64,000 nt of DNA from Eubacterium sp. (GCA_017406925.1 JAFQXO010000004.1:32543-96542), one strand, 5' to 3'. Counted from the stretch's first letter, positions 46,037-55,014 are shown. Numbers and translations are program-made. The notes: a model not told the origin generated them from the sequence alone.

Positions 46037-46052
46037 GTGATATATGTATAAT
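46025..46052 (+). promoter_or_regulatory. Upstream promoter of the DUF4160 gene pair
   Basis: TTGCAT (46025-46030) and TATAAT (46047-46052), spacer 16 bp. The -35 box lies in the right arm of the 46001-46036 hairpin. Confidence 0.5.
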
Positions 46053-46070
46053 ATAGAAAAGGAGCCATCA

Positions 46071-46099
46071 TTGACAGTATCACGATATAGTGATAATAT
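46071..46099 (+). promoter_or_regulatory. Proximal promoter of the DUF4160 gene pair with operator in the spacer
   Basis: TTGACA (46071-46076) and TAATAT (46094-46099), spacer 17 bp. TATCAC (46078-46083) and GTGATA (46090-46095) form a perfect inverted repeat between the two boxes, a classic place for a repressor. The HTH protein of the pair is the likely ligand (inference). Confidence 0.65.
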
Positions 46100-46121
46100 A
46101 AAAAAGGGAGGAGTATGAAAG

Positions 46122-46376
46122 ATGCCAGTAATATCTAGATTTGATGGAATAGTAATTAGAATATATTTTTCACAATCTGAACATGATCCAGCACACATTC
46201 ACGTAAAATTTGCAGAATATTCTGCGGTTATAGGAATTGAAAATAATACAATACTCGAAGGATATTTACCTAATAGAGAATTGAAAAAAGTGAAAGAGTG
46301 GGTGCTTGTTCACGAAGAAGAATTATTAGATATTTGGAATACACAGAATTTTAGAAAAATAGAGCCATTGTATTAG
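46122..46376 (+). CDS. DUF4160 protein
   Basis: This 84-residue protein matches the DUF4160 pattern: MPVISRFDGIVIRIYF, then the signature HDPAHIHVKFAEY with two His, an ILEGYLPNRELK stretch and an acidic EEELLDIW helix. It has no signal or TM. GGGAGGAG lies 10 bases before the ATG; an earlier ATG at 46115 is in another frame and closes quickly. DUF4160 genes often stand next to DUF2442 genes and are suspected toxin-antitoxin partners. Biochemical activity is unknown to me. Confidence 0.85.
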   Translation: MPVISRFDGIVIRIYFSQSEHDPAHIHVKFAEYSAVIGIENNTILEGYLPNRELKKVKEWVLVHEEELLDIWNTQNFRKIEPLY

Positions 46377-46385
46377 GAGGTCATT

Positions 46386-46820
46386 ATGTTTCATAAAGTT
46401 AATAATGTTGAGACGTTAAATGATAATGTCTTGAGTGTGAAGTTTGCTGAAGGCATCACCAAGACATATGATTTAAAACCAATTATGAAAAAATGGAAAC
46501 AATTTTCTGTTCTTAAAGAGGATACGGATTTATATGAGAGTGTTGAAGTTGACCAGGGCGGATATGGAATATATTGGAATGATGAACTTGATTTATCATG
46601 CAATGAGTTGTTTGACAATGGGAAAGTAGTAAAAACACAATTTGATGGTTTGCTATCATTTGGCGATGCCACCTTGCTATGGGGACTGAACGAAAGTACA
46701 TTGCGAAAAGCAATAGCATACGGAAAATTCTTAAAAGGAATCGATGTGTGTAAGTTTGGTAAACAATGGGTGGTAACTATGGAAGCAATGCAAAGAGAAT
46801 ATGGAAAGCGAAAAATATAA
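46386..46820 (+). CDS. DUF2442 protein with C-terminal HTH, candidate antitoxin
   Basis: The N-terminal part (residues 1-80) is a DUF2442 fold with NVETLNDNVLSVKFAEG and DQGGYGIYWNDELDLSCNEL. The C-terminal part, about residues 93-140, is a helix-turn-helix of the kind found on antitoxins: ATLLWGLNESTLRKAIAYGK, then VCKFGKQWVVTMEAMQREYG. It starts 10 bases after the DUF4160 stop with AGGAGG overlapping that stop. The HTH could bind the operator inside the promoter of the pair. The pairing as a toxin-antitoxin module is inferred. Confidence 0.82.
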   Translation: MFHKVNNVETLNDNVLSVKFAEGITKTYDLKPIMKKWKQFSVLKEDTDLYESVEVDQGGYGIYWNDELDLSCNELFDNGKVVKTQFDGLLSFGDATLLWGLNESTLRKAIAYGKFLKGIDVCKFGKQWVVTMEAMQREYGKRKI

Positions 46821-46847
46821 AATTCGCAAATATTATAATTACATATA

Positions 46848-46876
46848 TTGTAAAACATCAGATATTATTCTATAAT
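46848..46876 (+). promoter_or_regulatory. Promoter of the SDR gene
   Basis: TTGTAA (46848-46853) and TATAAT (46871-46876), spacer 17 bp, about 68 bases before the SDR start. Confidence 0.6.
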
Positions 46877-46944
46877 AAGATAGTTAATAATTTAACAAAC
46901 ACTTAATTATATTAAAGAGCAAACTAACAAAAGAGGGAACAAAC

Positions 46945-47719
46945 ATGAAGAATTATTTTGACTTAAAAGATCAAGTGGCAATTGTAACAGGATGTTCAAC
47001 GGGACTTGGAGTGCAGATGGCAAAGGCTTTGGCCAACCAAGGTTGTAACATTGTTGCTATTGCAAGAAGAGAAGAATTAGTACAAGAAGTTGCAAAAGAA
47101 ATAGCTGATGAGTTTGGAGTAGAAACATTGGCTATCAAGTGCGATATCACAAAGTTGGAAGATATTAATAATGTGGTAGATAAAACACTTGAGAAATTTG
47201 GGAAGATTGATATTTTAATAAACAATGCGGGCACTGGAGCAGTTGGACCAGCAGAAGACGTGACAGATGAAGAGTTCGAGTGGGAACTCAATGTCGATTT
47301 GACTGGCGCCTTCAAGATGGCTAGAGAAGTAGCAAAGAAAGCTATGCTTCCAGCAAAGTACGGAAGAATAATTAATATTTCTTCTATGTATGGTTTGGTT
47401 GGAAACAAAATGGCAGCTGCTTCTCCATATCACGCAGCAAAGGGTGGATTAGTTAACTTGACTAGAGCTTTAGCTGCTGAGTGGTCAAACAGAAATGTCA
47501 CAGTTAACTGCATTTGTCCTGGATATTTTCTGGACAGACCTTACGAGACACACGTTGGAGACTCCAGAGTTCAAAGAATACGCTGAGGGTACTATCCCTA
47601 CAGAGCGTTATGGAGAAGAAGGTGAGTTGGACACAGCTACAGTGTTCTTAGCATCCAAGCATTCTTCATATGTAACAGGAATTATGCTGCCAGTGGATGG
47701 CGGATATACTTGTGTCTAA
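46945..47719 (+). pseudogene. SDR oxidoreductase (gluconate 5-dehydrogenase-like), frameshifted
   Basis: The first frame (46945-47586) has FDLKDQVAIVTGCSTGLG (cofactor site), NNAGTGAVGP, the catalytic Ser-Tyr-Lys in NISSMYG and SPYHAAKGG, then NCICPGYF. It then shifts into LDRPY and stops. Continuing in the next frame gives WTDLTRHTLETPEFKEYAEG and the normal end VTGIMLPVDGGYTCV at 47719. One extra T in the run at 47526-47529 explains the shift. Without it the protein would be about 257 residues, normal for the family. It could be a true mutation or a sequencing error. Confidence 0.85.
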
Positions 47720-47770
47720 TTACGAATTAGAGAGTTATCAATTTTCACATACAGACAGGAGGAAGGCCGG

Positions 47771-48988
47771 ATGGAAAAATTGACGCTTGAACAGTTTGAA
47801 AAGGCTAGTAAAGTGGTGGAAAAAGTAACAAAGAAAACTAGTCTTATTTTCAGTGATTATTATAGTGAACTCACCGGTAACCAAGTTTATTTGAAACCTG
47901 AAAACATACAGTTTACAGGTGCCTACAAGGTGAGAGGTGCGTACTACAAAATAAGCACGCTGACAGATGAGGAGCGTGAAAAAGGTTTCATTACGGCCTC
48001 CGCTGGTAATCATGCTCAGGGTGTAGCTTACGCTGCCCAAAAGTATGGTGTAAAGGCTACTGTTGTCATGCCAAACATAACCCCGCTGATGAAAGTAGAG
48101 CGAACTAAAAACTATGGCGCAGAAGTGATTTTGCATGGCGATGTATATGATGAATCGTGTGAATATGCCATGAAACTTGCTGAGGAAAAGGGCTACACAT
48201 TTATTCATCCTTTTGACGATTTAGATGTTGTAGCGGGACAAGGAACTATTGCAATGGAAGTCATCAAAGAGCTTCCCACAATAGATATCATTTTGGTTCC
48301 AATTGGCGGAGGAGGATTGATTGCTGGTGTAGGAACATTAGCCAAACTTTTAAACCCTAGAGTGAAAGTTATAGGGGTTGAGCCTGCCAAAGCTGCGTGT
48401 ATGAAAACATCGATTGATGCTGGTAAAGTAGTTACACTTCCAAGTGCAAATACTATAGCAGATGGTACAGCGGTGATGACGCCGGGAGAAAAAATTTTCC
48501 CTTATGCAAAGAAGTGTATTGATGATATCATCACCATAGAAGATGAAGAACTGATAGAAGTATTCTTAGATATGGTAGAGAACCATAAACTGATAGCGGA
48601 AAATTCCGGACTCCTTACAGTGGCAGCTCTAAATCATTTGGATTGCAAGGACAAAAAAGTTGTTTCAATTCTTAGTGGAGGAAACATGGATGTAATAACC
48701 ATGTCTTCCATTTTGCAACATGGATTAATCCAAAGAGGTAGAGTTTTTACCGTGTCAGTGTTGCTTCCAGATAAGCCGGGTGAATTAGTGAAAGTGGCTA
48801 CAAAGATTGCGGACACAAAAGGAAATGTCATCAAACTAGAGCATAATCAGTTTGTTTCAGTTAATAGAAATGCAGCAGTGGAATTGAAACTTACTCTTGA
48901 ATGTTTTGGGCACGAACATAAAAAAGAAATATTAAAAGAATTGGTAGATGCAGGATATAATGCAAAAGAAGATGCGCCAAATCTATAG
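47771..48988 (+). CDS. ilvA: Threonine ammonia-lyase with ACT domain
   Basis: This PLP enzyme deaminates threonine to 2-oxobutyrate. The 405-residue product has the PLP Lys53 in FTGAYKVRGAYYK, ASAGNHAQGVAYAAQK, the phosphate loop PIGGGGLIAG and a C-terminal ACT domain (about residues 328-403, VSVLLPDKPGELVKVATKIA). The single ACT and length fit the short form, which may be catabolic or feed isoleucine synthesis. It lies 51 bases after the SDR frame. A strong terminator follows. Confidence 0.92.
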   Translation: MEKLTLEQFEKASKVVEKVTKKTSLIFSDYYSELTGNQVYLKPENIQFTGAYKVRGAYYKISTLTDEEREKGFITASAGNHAQGVAYAAQKYGVKATVVMPNITPLMKVERTKNYGAEVILHGDVYDESCEYAMKLAEEKGYTFIHPFDDLDVVAGQGTIAMEVIKELPTIDIILVPIGGGGLIAGVGTLAKLLNPRVKVIGVEPAKAACMKTSIDAGKVVTLPSANTIADGTAVMTPGEKIFPYAKKCIDDIITIEDEELIEVFLDMVENHKLIAENSGLLTVAALNHLDCKDKKVVSILSGGNMDVITMSSILQHGLIQRGRVFTVSVLLPDKPGELVKVATKIADTKGNVIKLEHNQFVSVNRNAAVELKLTLECFGHEHKKEILKELVDAGYNAKEDAPNL

Positions 48989-49001
48989 GAAAAAGTATTT
49001 A

Positions 49002-49037
49002 TTGAAAAAGGCTCTCAATTTTGAGAGCCTTTTTCAA
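49002..49037 (+). terminator. Terminator after threonine ammonia-lyase
   Basis: TTGAAAAAGGCTCTCAA and TTGAGAGCCTTTTTCAA are a perfect 17-bp inverted repeat with a 2-nt loop and internal T run. Confidence 0.92.
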
Positions 49038-49149
49038 TGTCCGCAAACTTTGATATCATTATGAATATACTATAGAATATTACTTTATTATCTAGTATAA
49101 TATACAAGGTTCTATATGTTTAAAAATAGGTAAAAAAGAGGCATTTAAT

Positions 49150-50562
49150 ATGAAAAAAGTAATTAGTAAAATATTAATCGCCGTAATGGTACTTACAATG
49201 GTAGGAGTTTACCAATCACAGGTAGACACTACTGTTACTTCGTATGCAGACGAAGGAGAGACTACAACAGTAGCTGAGGAGACCACAACACAGGCTCCTG
49301 AAGAAACAACAACAGTACCAGAGACGACTACGAAACCTGCAAAAATAACTCCAGCAAAGGTTACAAAACTAAAAGCGTCAAACATTAAGAACACATCAGT
49401 TAAACTCAGCTGGAAGAAATCAAAGAACGCTACAAAGTATCTTGTTTACTGTTCAAAAGAAAAGAAGAATGGCAAGATGACAAAGTATTCAAAGATTGAT
49501 TCGACTACAAAGACATCAGTTATCGATGTTGATCTTAAGCAAGGTACATTCTATAAGTACAAAGTAGTAGCTTATAGAGTTGCGGATGGCTATACCACAA
49601 AGAGTGCTGGTGTAGTTGTGAAAGTACTCACAAAACTCGACAATGTTAAGTCTTTCAAAGCAACTGCAAAGAGTAGTAGTGTTAAACTTTCTTGGAAGAA
49701 GAATGCAAAGGCATCAAAGTACTACATTTATAAAGCAAACGAAAGCGGAAATTCATATGGTGCTTTTAAGAAGATAAAAACTGTATCTAAAAAGAAAGCA
49801 ACTTGTACTGTTAGCAAACTTACATCAGGAAAGTCATATAAGTTTAAGATAGTTGTTTATAGAAAGAAGTCAGGCGTAAAAGCGCTAAGTTCAGGAAAGA
49901 CAACTACAGCTATGACAACTCTTTCTGCGCCAAGCAATGTAAGAACAAAAGAAGGCGGAAAGCAGATTACTATCAAGTGGAACAAAGTTAAGAGTGCTGA
50001 CAAGTATGAAGTTTATAGAGGTAACAAGAAGTTAAAGACTACAACAGGCACTTCATATACAAAGAAGGGCTTGAAGATTAAGCATACATATACATTCAAA
50101 ATTAGAGCAGTCAGAAAGTATAAGGGCAAGACTTATAGAAGTCCTTTCACAACTGTTAAGGCAGCGACTACAACAGGTATGAAAGGTACTTGGATAGAAG
50201 TATCTATCAAGACTCAGACCATGAGAATGTATGTTAAGAACAAACTTTACTGCAAGACTGCTGTCGTTACAGGAAACGTTGGCGACAGACACACTTCTAA
50301 GGGAGTGCACCATGTATTGCAGAAGAATCATCCAAGAAGACTTCAAGGTTCATATCATGGACAGAAGTGGGATGTAACAGTTAATTACTGGCTTGGCTTC
50401 ACAAGTGATGGCCAGGGTATCCATGACAGTACATGGCGTTCAGCTTACGGTGGAAATATTTATAAGCATGACGGATCACACGGTTGTGTTAATACACCAC
50501 TTGGTAAGATGAGAAAAATATACAAGAAGGCATACGTTGGAATGCCAGTGGTGGTTTATTAA
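49150..50562 (+). CDS. Secreted L,D-transpeptidase with fibronectin type III-like repeats
   Basis: The 470-residue protein has a signal peptide (MKKVISKILIAVMVLTMVGV) and a Thr/Glu-rich linker (residues 35-65, repeated ETTT). Three FnIII-like domains follow, about 68-155, 158-250 and 255-340, each with a SVKLSWKK- or ITIKWNK-type strand. The C-terminal YkuD domain has GIHDSTWR and SHGCVNTP, Cys446 being catalytic. It probably cross-links peptidoglycan 3-3 or attaches proteins to it outside the cell. A -10-like TATAAT lies at 49096. The degV gene starts at the very next base. Confidence 0.9.
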   Translation: MKKVISKILIAVMVLTMVGVYQSQVDTTVTSYADEGETTTVAEETTTQAPEETTTVPETTTKPAKITPAKVTKLKASNIKNTSVKLSWKKSKNATKYLVYCSKEKKNGKMTKYSKIDSTTKTSVIDVDLKQGTFYKYKVVAYRVADGYTTKSAGVVVKVLTKLDNVKSFKATAKSSSVKLSWKKNAKASKYYIYKANESGNSYGAFKKIKTVSKKKATCTVSKLTSGKSYKFKIVVYRKKSGVKALSSGKTTTAMTTLSAPSNVRTKEGGKQITIKWNKVKSADKYEVYRGNKKLKTTTGTSYTKKGLKIKHTYTFKIRAVRKYKGKTYRSPFTTVKAATTTGMKGTWIEVSIKTQTMRMYVKNKLYCKTAVVTGNVGDRHTSKGVHHVLQKNHPRRLQGSYHGQKWDVTVNYWLGFTSDGQGIHDSTWRSAYGGNIYKHDGSHGCVNTPLGKMRKIYKKAYVGMPVVVY

Positions 50563-51426
50563 ATGAAAATTGCGATTATGACGGACACCAATAGTGGAAT
50601 GTCCGTCAATGAGGGAAAAGAAAACGGCATATTTGTTATTCCTATGCCTGTAATTGTGAACGACAAGGAGTATATGGAAGGCGAAGACATCACTCATGCA
50701 GAACTCTACAGAGAATTGATTTCTGGTTCTGATGTTAAAACTTCTCTACCATCTCCAGCTCACGTTATGGATATGTGGGATGAACTTCTGGAAGATCATG
50801 ACAGCGTGGTGTATATTCCGATGTCGAGTGCACTTTCTAGTTCAGTTTCTGTTTCGCGCCAGTTCGCGGAGGAGTACGACGGAAAGGTTCAGGTGGTGGA
50901 TAACCATCGTATCTCGGTTACATTGAAGGACAGCGTTTTCGATGCAAAGAAGATGGCTGACGAAGGTATGGATGCAGTGGCAATAAAAGAAAAGCTCGAA
51001 GAGGAAGCGTTCAACCAGAGTATATATATCACAGTAAATACATTGAGCCATCTAGTTAAAAGTGGTCGTGTTACGGCTGCTGGCGCAATGATTGCTACCG
51101 CAATAAACATTAAACCAGTACTCACGATTCAGGGCGAAAAACTAGATGCGTTTGCAAAGGTTAGAGGAATGAAATCTGCTGAGACAAAGATGATTGAAAG
51201 TCTCAAGAATGATTTGCTAACTAGATTCAAAGACTATCCAAAGGAAAACCTAAGACTTCACACAGCTGGAACACTCCAGGCAGAAGAGGAAGCAGAAGCA
51301 TGGCTCACAAAGGTGAAAGATGCGTTCCCAGGATATGAAGTGGACTACGATCCACTATCTTGCAGCATCGCTTGTCACGTAAGTGTAGACACAAAGGGAA
51401 TCGGCGTTTCAGTAATCAAAAAGTAA
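50563..51426 (+). CDS. DegV family fatty-acid-binding protein (copy 1)
   Basis: DegV/FakB proteins hold a fatty acid for phosphorylation by FakA. The 287-residue product has the N-terminal MTDTNSGMS acidic/Ser loop, a VYIPMSSALSSSVSVSRQFA lipid-pocket stretch and VVDNHRISVTLKD. NTLSHLVKSGRV(T)AAGAMIATAINIKPVL matches the central family motif. It begins directly after the transpeptidase stop. A second family member lies 160 bases downstream. Confidence 0.9.
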   Translation: MKIAIMTDTNSGMSVNEGKENGIFVIPMPVIVNDKEYMEGEDITHAELYRELISGSDVKTSLPSPAHVMDMWDELLEDHDSVVYIPMSSALSSSVSVSRQFAEEYDGKVQVVDNHRISVTLKDSVFDAKKMADEGMDAVAIKEKLEEEAFNQSIYITVNTLSHLVKSGRVTAAGAMIATAINIKPVLTIQGEKLDAFAKVRGMKSAETKMIESLKNDLLTRFKDYPKENLRLHTAGTLQAEEEAEAWLTKVKDAFPGYEVDYDPLSCSIACHVSVDTKGIGVSVIKK

Positions 51427-51429
51427 AAT

Positions 51430-51491
51430 AATTATGTAAACTGGTTTACATAATTGCATAAAAAACAGGGGAGTTGAAACCCTTGTTTTTT
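51430..51491 (+). terminator. 26-bp palindrome and terminator after degV copy 1
   Basis: AATTATGTAAAC (51430-51441) and GTTTACATAATT (51444-51455) are a perfect 12-bp inverted repeat with only 2 bases between. AAAAACAGGGG and CCCTTGTTTTT follow as a terminator (about 51461-51491). The palindrome is operator-like, since a 2-nt loop is too tight for a hairpin without opening the closing pairs. Confidence 0.7.
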
Positions 51492-51585
51492 TGTGAAAAA
51501 ACTATAAATGTCAATACTTGAAATATAATAATTATCGTATATCATAAATAGGGAAATGAGTATGATTTAAAATAGGGAGGAATCA

Positions 51586-52422
51586 ATGAAGCTTAAAATT
51601 GTTTCAGACACAAGTTCAAATTTGTTTGAACTTGAAGAAAAAAGTGAACAGGTCGAGTACGCCTCAGTGCCATTCACTATAAATTTGGATGGAAGGGACT
51701 ACAAGGACACACCGCTCCTTAATATGGAAAAGTATGCCAAGGCAATGAGCGAGTGCCAGGAAAAGAGTAGTACAGCTTGCCCATCTCCAGAAGAGTGGAT
51801 TAAAGCATGTGGCGACGCCAATAATATAATAATGGTTACGATTTCATCTAGCCTTTCGGGAAGTTACAATAGCGCTCTGAGTGCAAGAACAATGATGCTA
51901 GAAGATCATCCTGGAAAGCGAATCGAAATCATAGATACATTGACGGCTGGACCAGAAGTCACGCTGATTGTAAGGAAGATACAAAGACTGGCTGAGAAGT
52001 ACGATGATCTCGACACTATTATTGAAAAAACAAAAGCATATATGAAGACCACACATGTCCTTTTTGCACTGACATCATTTAACAACTTCATCAGAAATGG
52101 TCGTATGCCAAAAGTTGCAGGAATGATGGCTACCAAATTTAAACTTACTGGAATTGGTATAGGTAGTGAAGAGGGGACCATTGATGTCAAAGGTGTGGTA
52201 CGCGGAAACAAGAAAGTACTAAACGCCTTGATAGAGGATATAAAGAATAGAAAAGAAAACTGTAAGTCCATAATCATAGCGCATTTCAAAAACGAGGAAC
52301 TCGCCAATAAACTAAAAGAAATGATAAACGAATTGTGGCAAGACATCGAAGTGACAGTAATGCAAAACCTAGCACTGTGTAGTTACTATGCTGAAGAAGG
52401 TGGCGTATTAGTCGGATTCTAA
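51586..52422 (+). CDS. DegV family fatty-acid-binding protein (copy 2)
   Basis: This 278-residue DegV protein has VSDTSSNLFELEEK at the start, MVTISSSLSGSYNSALSAR and the central LTSFNNFIRNGRMPKVAGMM. It is related to, but diverged from, the copy upstream, so the two may bind different acyl chains. GGGAGG precedes the ATG. purC follows 43 bases later with its own AGGAGG. Confidence 0.9.
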   Translation: MKLKIVSDTSSNLFELEEKSEQVEYASVPFTINLDGRDYKDTPLLNMEKYAKAMSECQEKSSTACPSPEEWIKACGDANNIIMVTISSSLSGSYNSALSARTMMLEDHPGKRIEIIDTLTAGPEVTLIVRKIQRLAEKYDDLDTIIEKTKAYMKTTHVLFALTSFNNFIRNGRMPKVAGMMATKFKLTGIGIGSEEGTIDVKGVVRGNKKVLNALIEDIKNRKENCKSIIIAHFKNEELANKLKEMINELWQDIEVTVMQNLALCSYYAEEGGVLVGF

Positions 52423-52465
52423 TAATTGTGGTACAATATACCAAGCAAATCTAGGAGGAAAAACG

Positions 52466-53329
52466 ATGGAACCAATCAAAGCGGGAAAAGTAAGAGAGAT
52501 ATACGATAATGGCGACAGCCTTATAATGGTAGCGACAGATCGCATCAGCTGTTTTGATGTGATACTTCACAACAACATTTCGAAAAAAGGAGCTGTGCTC
52601 ACACAGATGAGTAAGTTCTGGTTTGATATGACAGAGGACATCATCCCTAATCATATGATTTCAGTGGATGTTAATGATATGCCTGAATTCTTCAGACAGG
52701 AGAAGTTCGACGGCAATAGCATGATGTGTCAAAAGTTGGAGATGCTTCCAATCGAGTGTATCGTTCGCGGTTACATTACAGGAAGTGGCTGGGCTAGTTA
52801 TCAGGAAAACGGGACAGTTTGTGGTATCAAACTTCCAGAAGGACTCCAGGAGTCAGATAAGCTTCCTGAACCTATTTATACTCCATCTACCAAGGCTGAG
52901 ATTGGCGACCATGATGAGAATATTTCATTCGAGCAAAGCGTGGAGGTTCTCGAGAAGGCTTACCCTGGAAAGGGTGCTGAGTATGCCGAGAAGCTCAAGG
53001 ACTATACCATTGCGCTTTACAAGAAGTGTGCCGATTACGCATACGAGCGTGGCATCATCATAGCGGATACGAAGTTTGAGTTCGGTCTGGATGCCGAGGG
53101 CAATATTGTTTTAGGCGATGAGATGCTTACACCGGACAGCTCAAGATTCTGGCCACTTGAAGGTTACACACCAGGAAAGACTCAGCCATCATTCGATAAG
53201 CAGATAGCTAGAGATTGGCTGAAAGCCAACCCAGATAGCAACTGGACACTTCCAGCGGATATAGAAAAGAAGACTATCGATAAATACCTAGAAGGTTATA
53301 AACTAATCACAGGTGAAGAACTTAAATAA
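52466..53329 (+). CDS. purC: Phosphoribosylaminoimidazole-succinocarboxamide synthase
   Basis: PurC joins aspartate to CAIR in purine synthesis. The 287-residue product has GKVREIYDNGDSLIMVATDR, MLPIECIVRGYITGSGW, FEFGLDAEGNIVLGDE and the C-terminal PDSSRFWPLEGYTPGKTQPS. The N-terminus is of the longer, fungal/SAICAR type 2 kind. Other purine genes are not adjacent. TGGTACAAT about 35 bases upstream may be a -10 region. Confidence 0.95.
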   Translation: MEPIKAGKVREIYDNGDSLIMVATDRISCFDVILHNNISKKGAVLTQMSKFWFDMTEDIIPNHMISVDVNDMPEFFRQEKFDGNSMMCQKLEMLPIECIVRGYITGSGWASYQENGTVCGIKLPEGLQESDKLPEPIYTPSTKAEIGDHDENISFEQSVEVLEKAYPGKGAEYAEKLKDYTIALYKKCADYAYERGIIIADTKFEFGLDAEGNIVLGDEMLTPDSSRFWPLEGYTPGKTQPSFDKQIARDWLKANPDSNWTLPADIEKKTIDKYLEGYKLITGEELK

Positions 53330-53332
53330 TAA

Positions 53333-53372
53333 AAAAAGAACTACTTTGAAATCAATCAAAGTAGTTCTTTTT
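53333..53372. terminator. Bidirectional terminator between purC and the kinase-like gene
   Basis: AAAAAGAACTACTTTGA and TCAAAGTAGTTCTTTTT pair perfectly, flanked by A and T runs, between convergent genes. Confidence 0.9.
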
Positions 53373-53381
53373 ATTTATAGT

Positions 53382-53984
53382 TTATTCATCCATCGCCTTG
53401 GCAAGGGTGACAATCAAATCAACTGCATTTTCTTCTGAAATATTTGACGTGTCTATACATAAATCATAGTTTGCGGCATCGCCCCATTCTTGATCTGTGT
53501 AGTAGTGGTAGTATGCTTTACGACCCTTATCTTTCTTGTGAATACTTCTGTCGATATCTATATCTTCAGGTTCGCCATATCTCTCAATGATGCGAGCCTT
53601 GCGATGTTCTAAGTCAGCATGGATGAAAACTCGAAGCGTCTTGATATCAGTTTCCTTCATAAAGTAATCAGCACAACGTCCGACGATTACGCAAGGACCT
53701 TCTTTTGCCTTGTCCTCGATAAAGTTGCGTTGCATTTTGAAAATCGCATCTTGTGCACTGTCGTAGTAATTGTTTCCATACATATTGCCAGCAAACCATC
53801 TGTCGAAAGTAGAAGTATGCTCGCCTTGCTTTTCTACAAAGTCCTCAGCGAATCCACTCTTTGCAGCAACTTCATCTACGATTTCCTTGTCAAAAAATGG
53901 AACACCCAATTTCTCAGCTACCGCCTTCGCAATTGAATGTCCTCCGCTACCAAATTCCCTGCTAAAAGTTATAACTGGATACAT
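53382..53984 (-). CDS. Cytidylate kinase-like family protein
   Basis: This 200-residue nucleotide-binding protein begins YPVITFSREFGSGGHSIAKA, in which GSGGHSIA replaces a canonical P-loop, as in the cytidylate-kinase-like group common in Clostridia. CVIVGRCADYF and an RKARIIERYG LID-like segment follow. Members differ from true Cmk and their substrate is not established. The ATG follows AGGAGG on the minus strand. Confidence 0.88.
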   Translation of the reverse strand: MYPVITFSREFGSGGHSIAKAVAEKLGVPFFDKEIVDEVAAKSGFAEDFVEKQGEHTSTFDRWFAGNMYGNNYYDSAQDAIFKMQRNFIEDKAKEGPCVIVGRCADYFMKETDIKTLRVFIHADLEHRKARIIERYGEPEDIDIDRSIHKKDKGRKAYYHYYTDQEWGDAANYDLCIDTSNISEENAVDLIVTLAKAMDE

Positions 53985-54096
53985 AAAACCTCCTATAATC
54001 CGTTCGATTCCTTCTATATAAATTATATATTTTCGCCAATTTCATTTCAAGAAAAAACGCTTTTTGTGTTACAATATTACTATACAAGGAGGCGTC

Positions 54097-54783
54097 ATGA
54101 AGATTGCAGTATGTCAATTAGACATTAAGTACGAAGACAAAGAATACAATTTGGCGAGTGCAAAAGAGTATGTGGCTGAAGCCAAAGAGCGCGGAGCCGA
54201 CATGATTCTCTTCCCTGAGATGAGCTTCACAGGTTTTTCTATGAACACGGACCTCACGGGAGAGGATGACGACTACACATACGATCTCATTGGCGAATGG
54301 GCATCCCAGATGGACATCGCCATCGGATTCGGCTGGGTTCTCTACAAAGAAAACTCAGAGAATCATTATAGTGTCTTCGACAATGAAGGAAACCTCCTTG
54401 GAGATTATACTAAGATTCACCTGTTTGAGGATGCGAAAGAAGATGAGCACTTTGAACCTGGAGACGAGATAGTAGCGTTTGACTATATGGGATTAAATAT
54501 AGGACTCAGCATCTGCTATGACTTGAGGTTCGATGACACCTATGATGAGTTGGCAGGAGCAGACGTGATACTTGTTCCAGCGAATTGGCCGGAGGCGAGA
54601 CGAGACGACTACAGAGATTTGCTCATCGAGAGAGCAAAGCAATATGAATGCTATATGATAGGAATCAATTGTTGTGGCGATCAGGAAGAGCATTACACGG
54701 GTGATAGCGCAGTGGTAACTCCTGAGGGAGAAGTGCTGTTCGAAGTATATGATGAAGAATCATTAGAGATTGTAGAAATATAA
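54097..54783 (+). CDS. Carbon-nitrogen hydrolase (nitrilase superfamily)
   Basis: ATG 54097 (MKIAVCQLDIKYEDKEYN) follows AAGGAGG by a few bases; 11 earlier open codons are not likely coding. The 228-residue protein has the catalytic triad Glu41 (FPEMSFTG), Lys106 (YTKIHLF) and Cys140 (LSICYDLRF). It is close to the omega-amidase/YafV group, which hydrolyses 2-oxoglutaramate-type amides. Exact substrate is uncertain. Confidence 0.88.
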   Translation: MKIAVCQLDIKYEDKEYNLASAKEYVAEAKERGADMILFPEMSFTGFSMNTDLTGEDDDYTYDLIGEWASQMDIAIGFGWVLYKENSENHYSVFDNEGNLLGDYTKIHLFEDAKEDEHFEPGDEIVAFDYMGLNIGLSICYDLRFDDTYDELAGADVILVPANWPEARRDDYRDLLIERAKQYECYMIGINCCGDQEEHYTGDSAVVTPEGEVLFEVYDEESLEIVEI

Positions 54784-54798
54784 AGGAGGTACGGACCA

Positions 54799-55014
54799 AT
54801 GGGAACAGAACCAAGTGAGAAAGATATCGATGCTATCGTAGCGATGTTAGATGGCAAGACTGAAGACGGTGTAGGCCGTATCAAAGTGAAGACATCTGCA
54901 GGAGTTATGGAAGGTGAGATGGCAACGATTAGCCATCACGGCAGATGCGATATAGGTAGTCCTTTCTGCGAGGGCACAGCCGACATCGATGAAGGAGAGC
55001 CAGATAACGAGTAA
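54799..55014 (+). CDS. Small acidic protein of unknown function
   Basis: This is a 71-residue soluble protein, strongly acidic, with two Cys in RCDIGSPFCEG and a central TSAGVMEGEMATISHHGRCD. AAAGGAGG precedes the ATG. Its stop overlaps the next start (TAATG), and it follows the hydrolase gene by 15 bases, so it is in the same operon. I do not recognise a family. Confidence 0.75.
   Translation: MGTEPSEKDIDAIVAMLDGKTEDGVGRIKVKTSAGVMEGEMATISHHGRCDIGSPFCEGTADIDEGEPDNE

Noticed and set aside
46071-46118. 15-codon TTG-initiated leader peptide before DUF4160
   Set aside because: It has a possible ribosome site but lies entirely over the proximal promoter and operator, so it is probably accidental.
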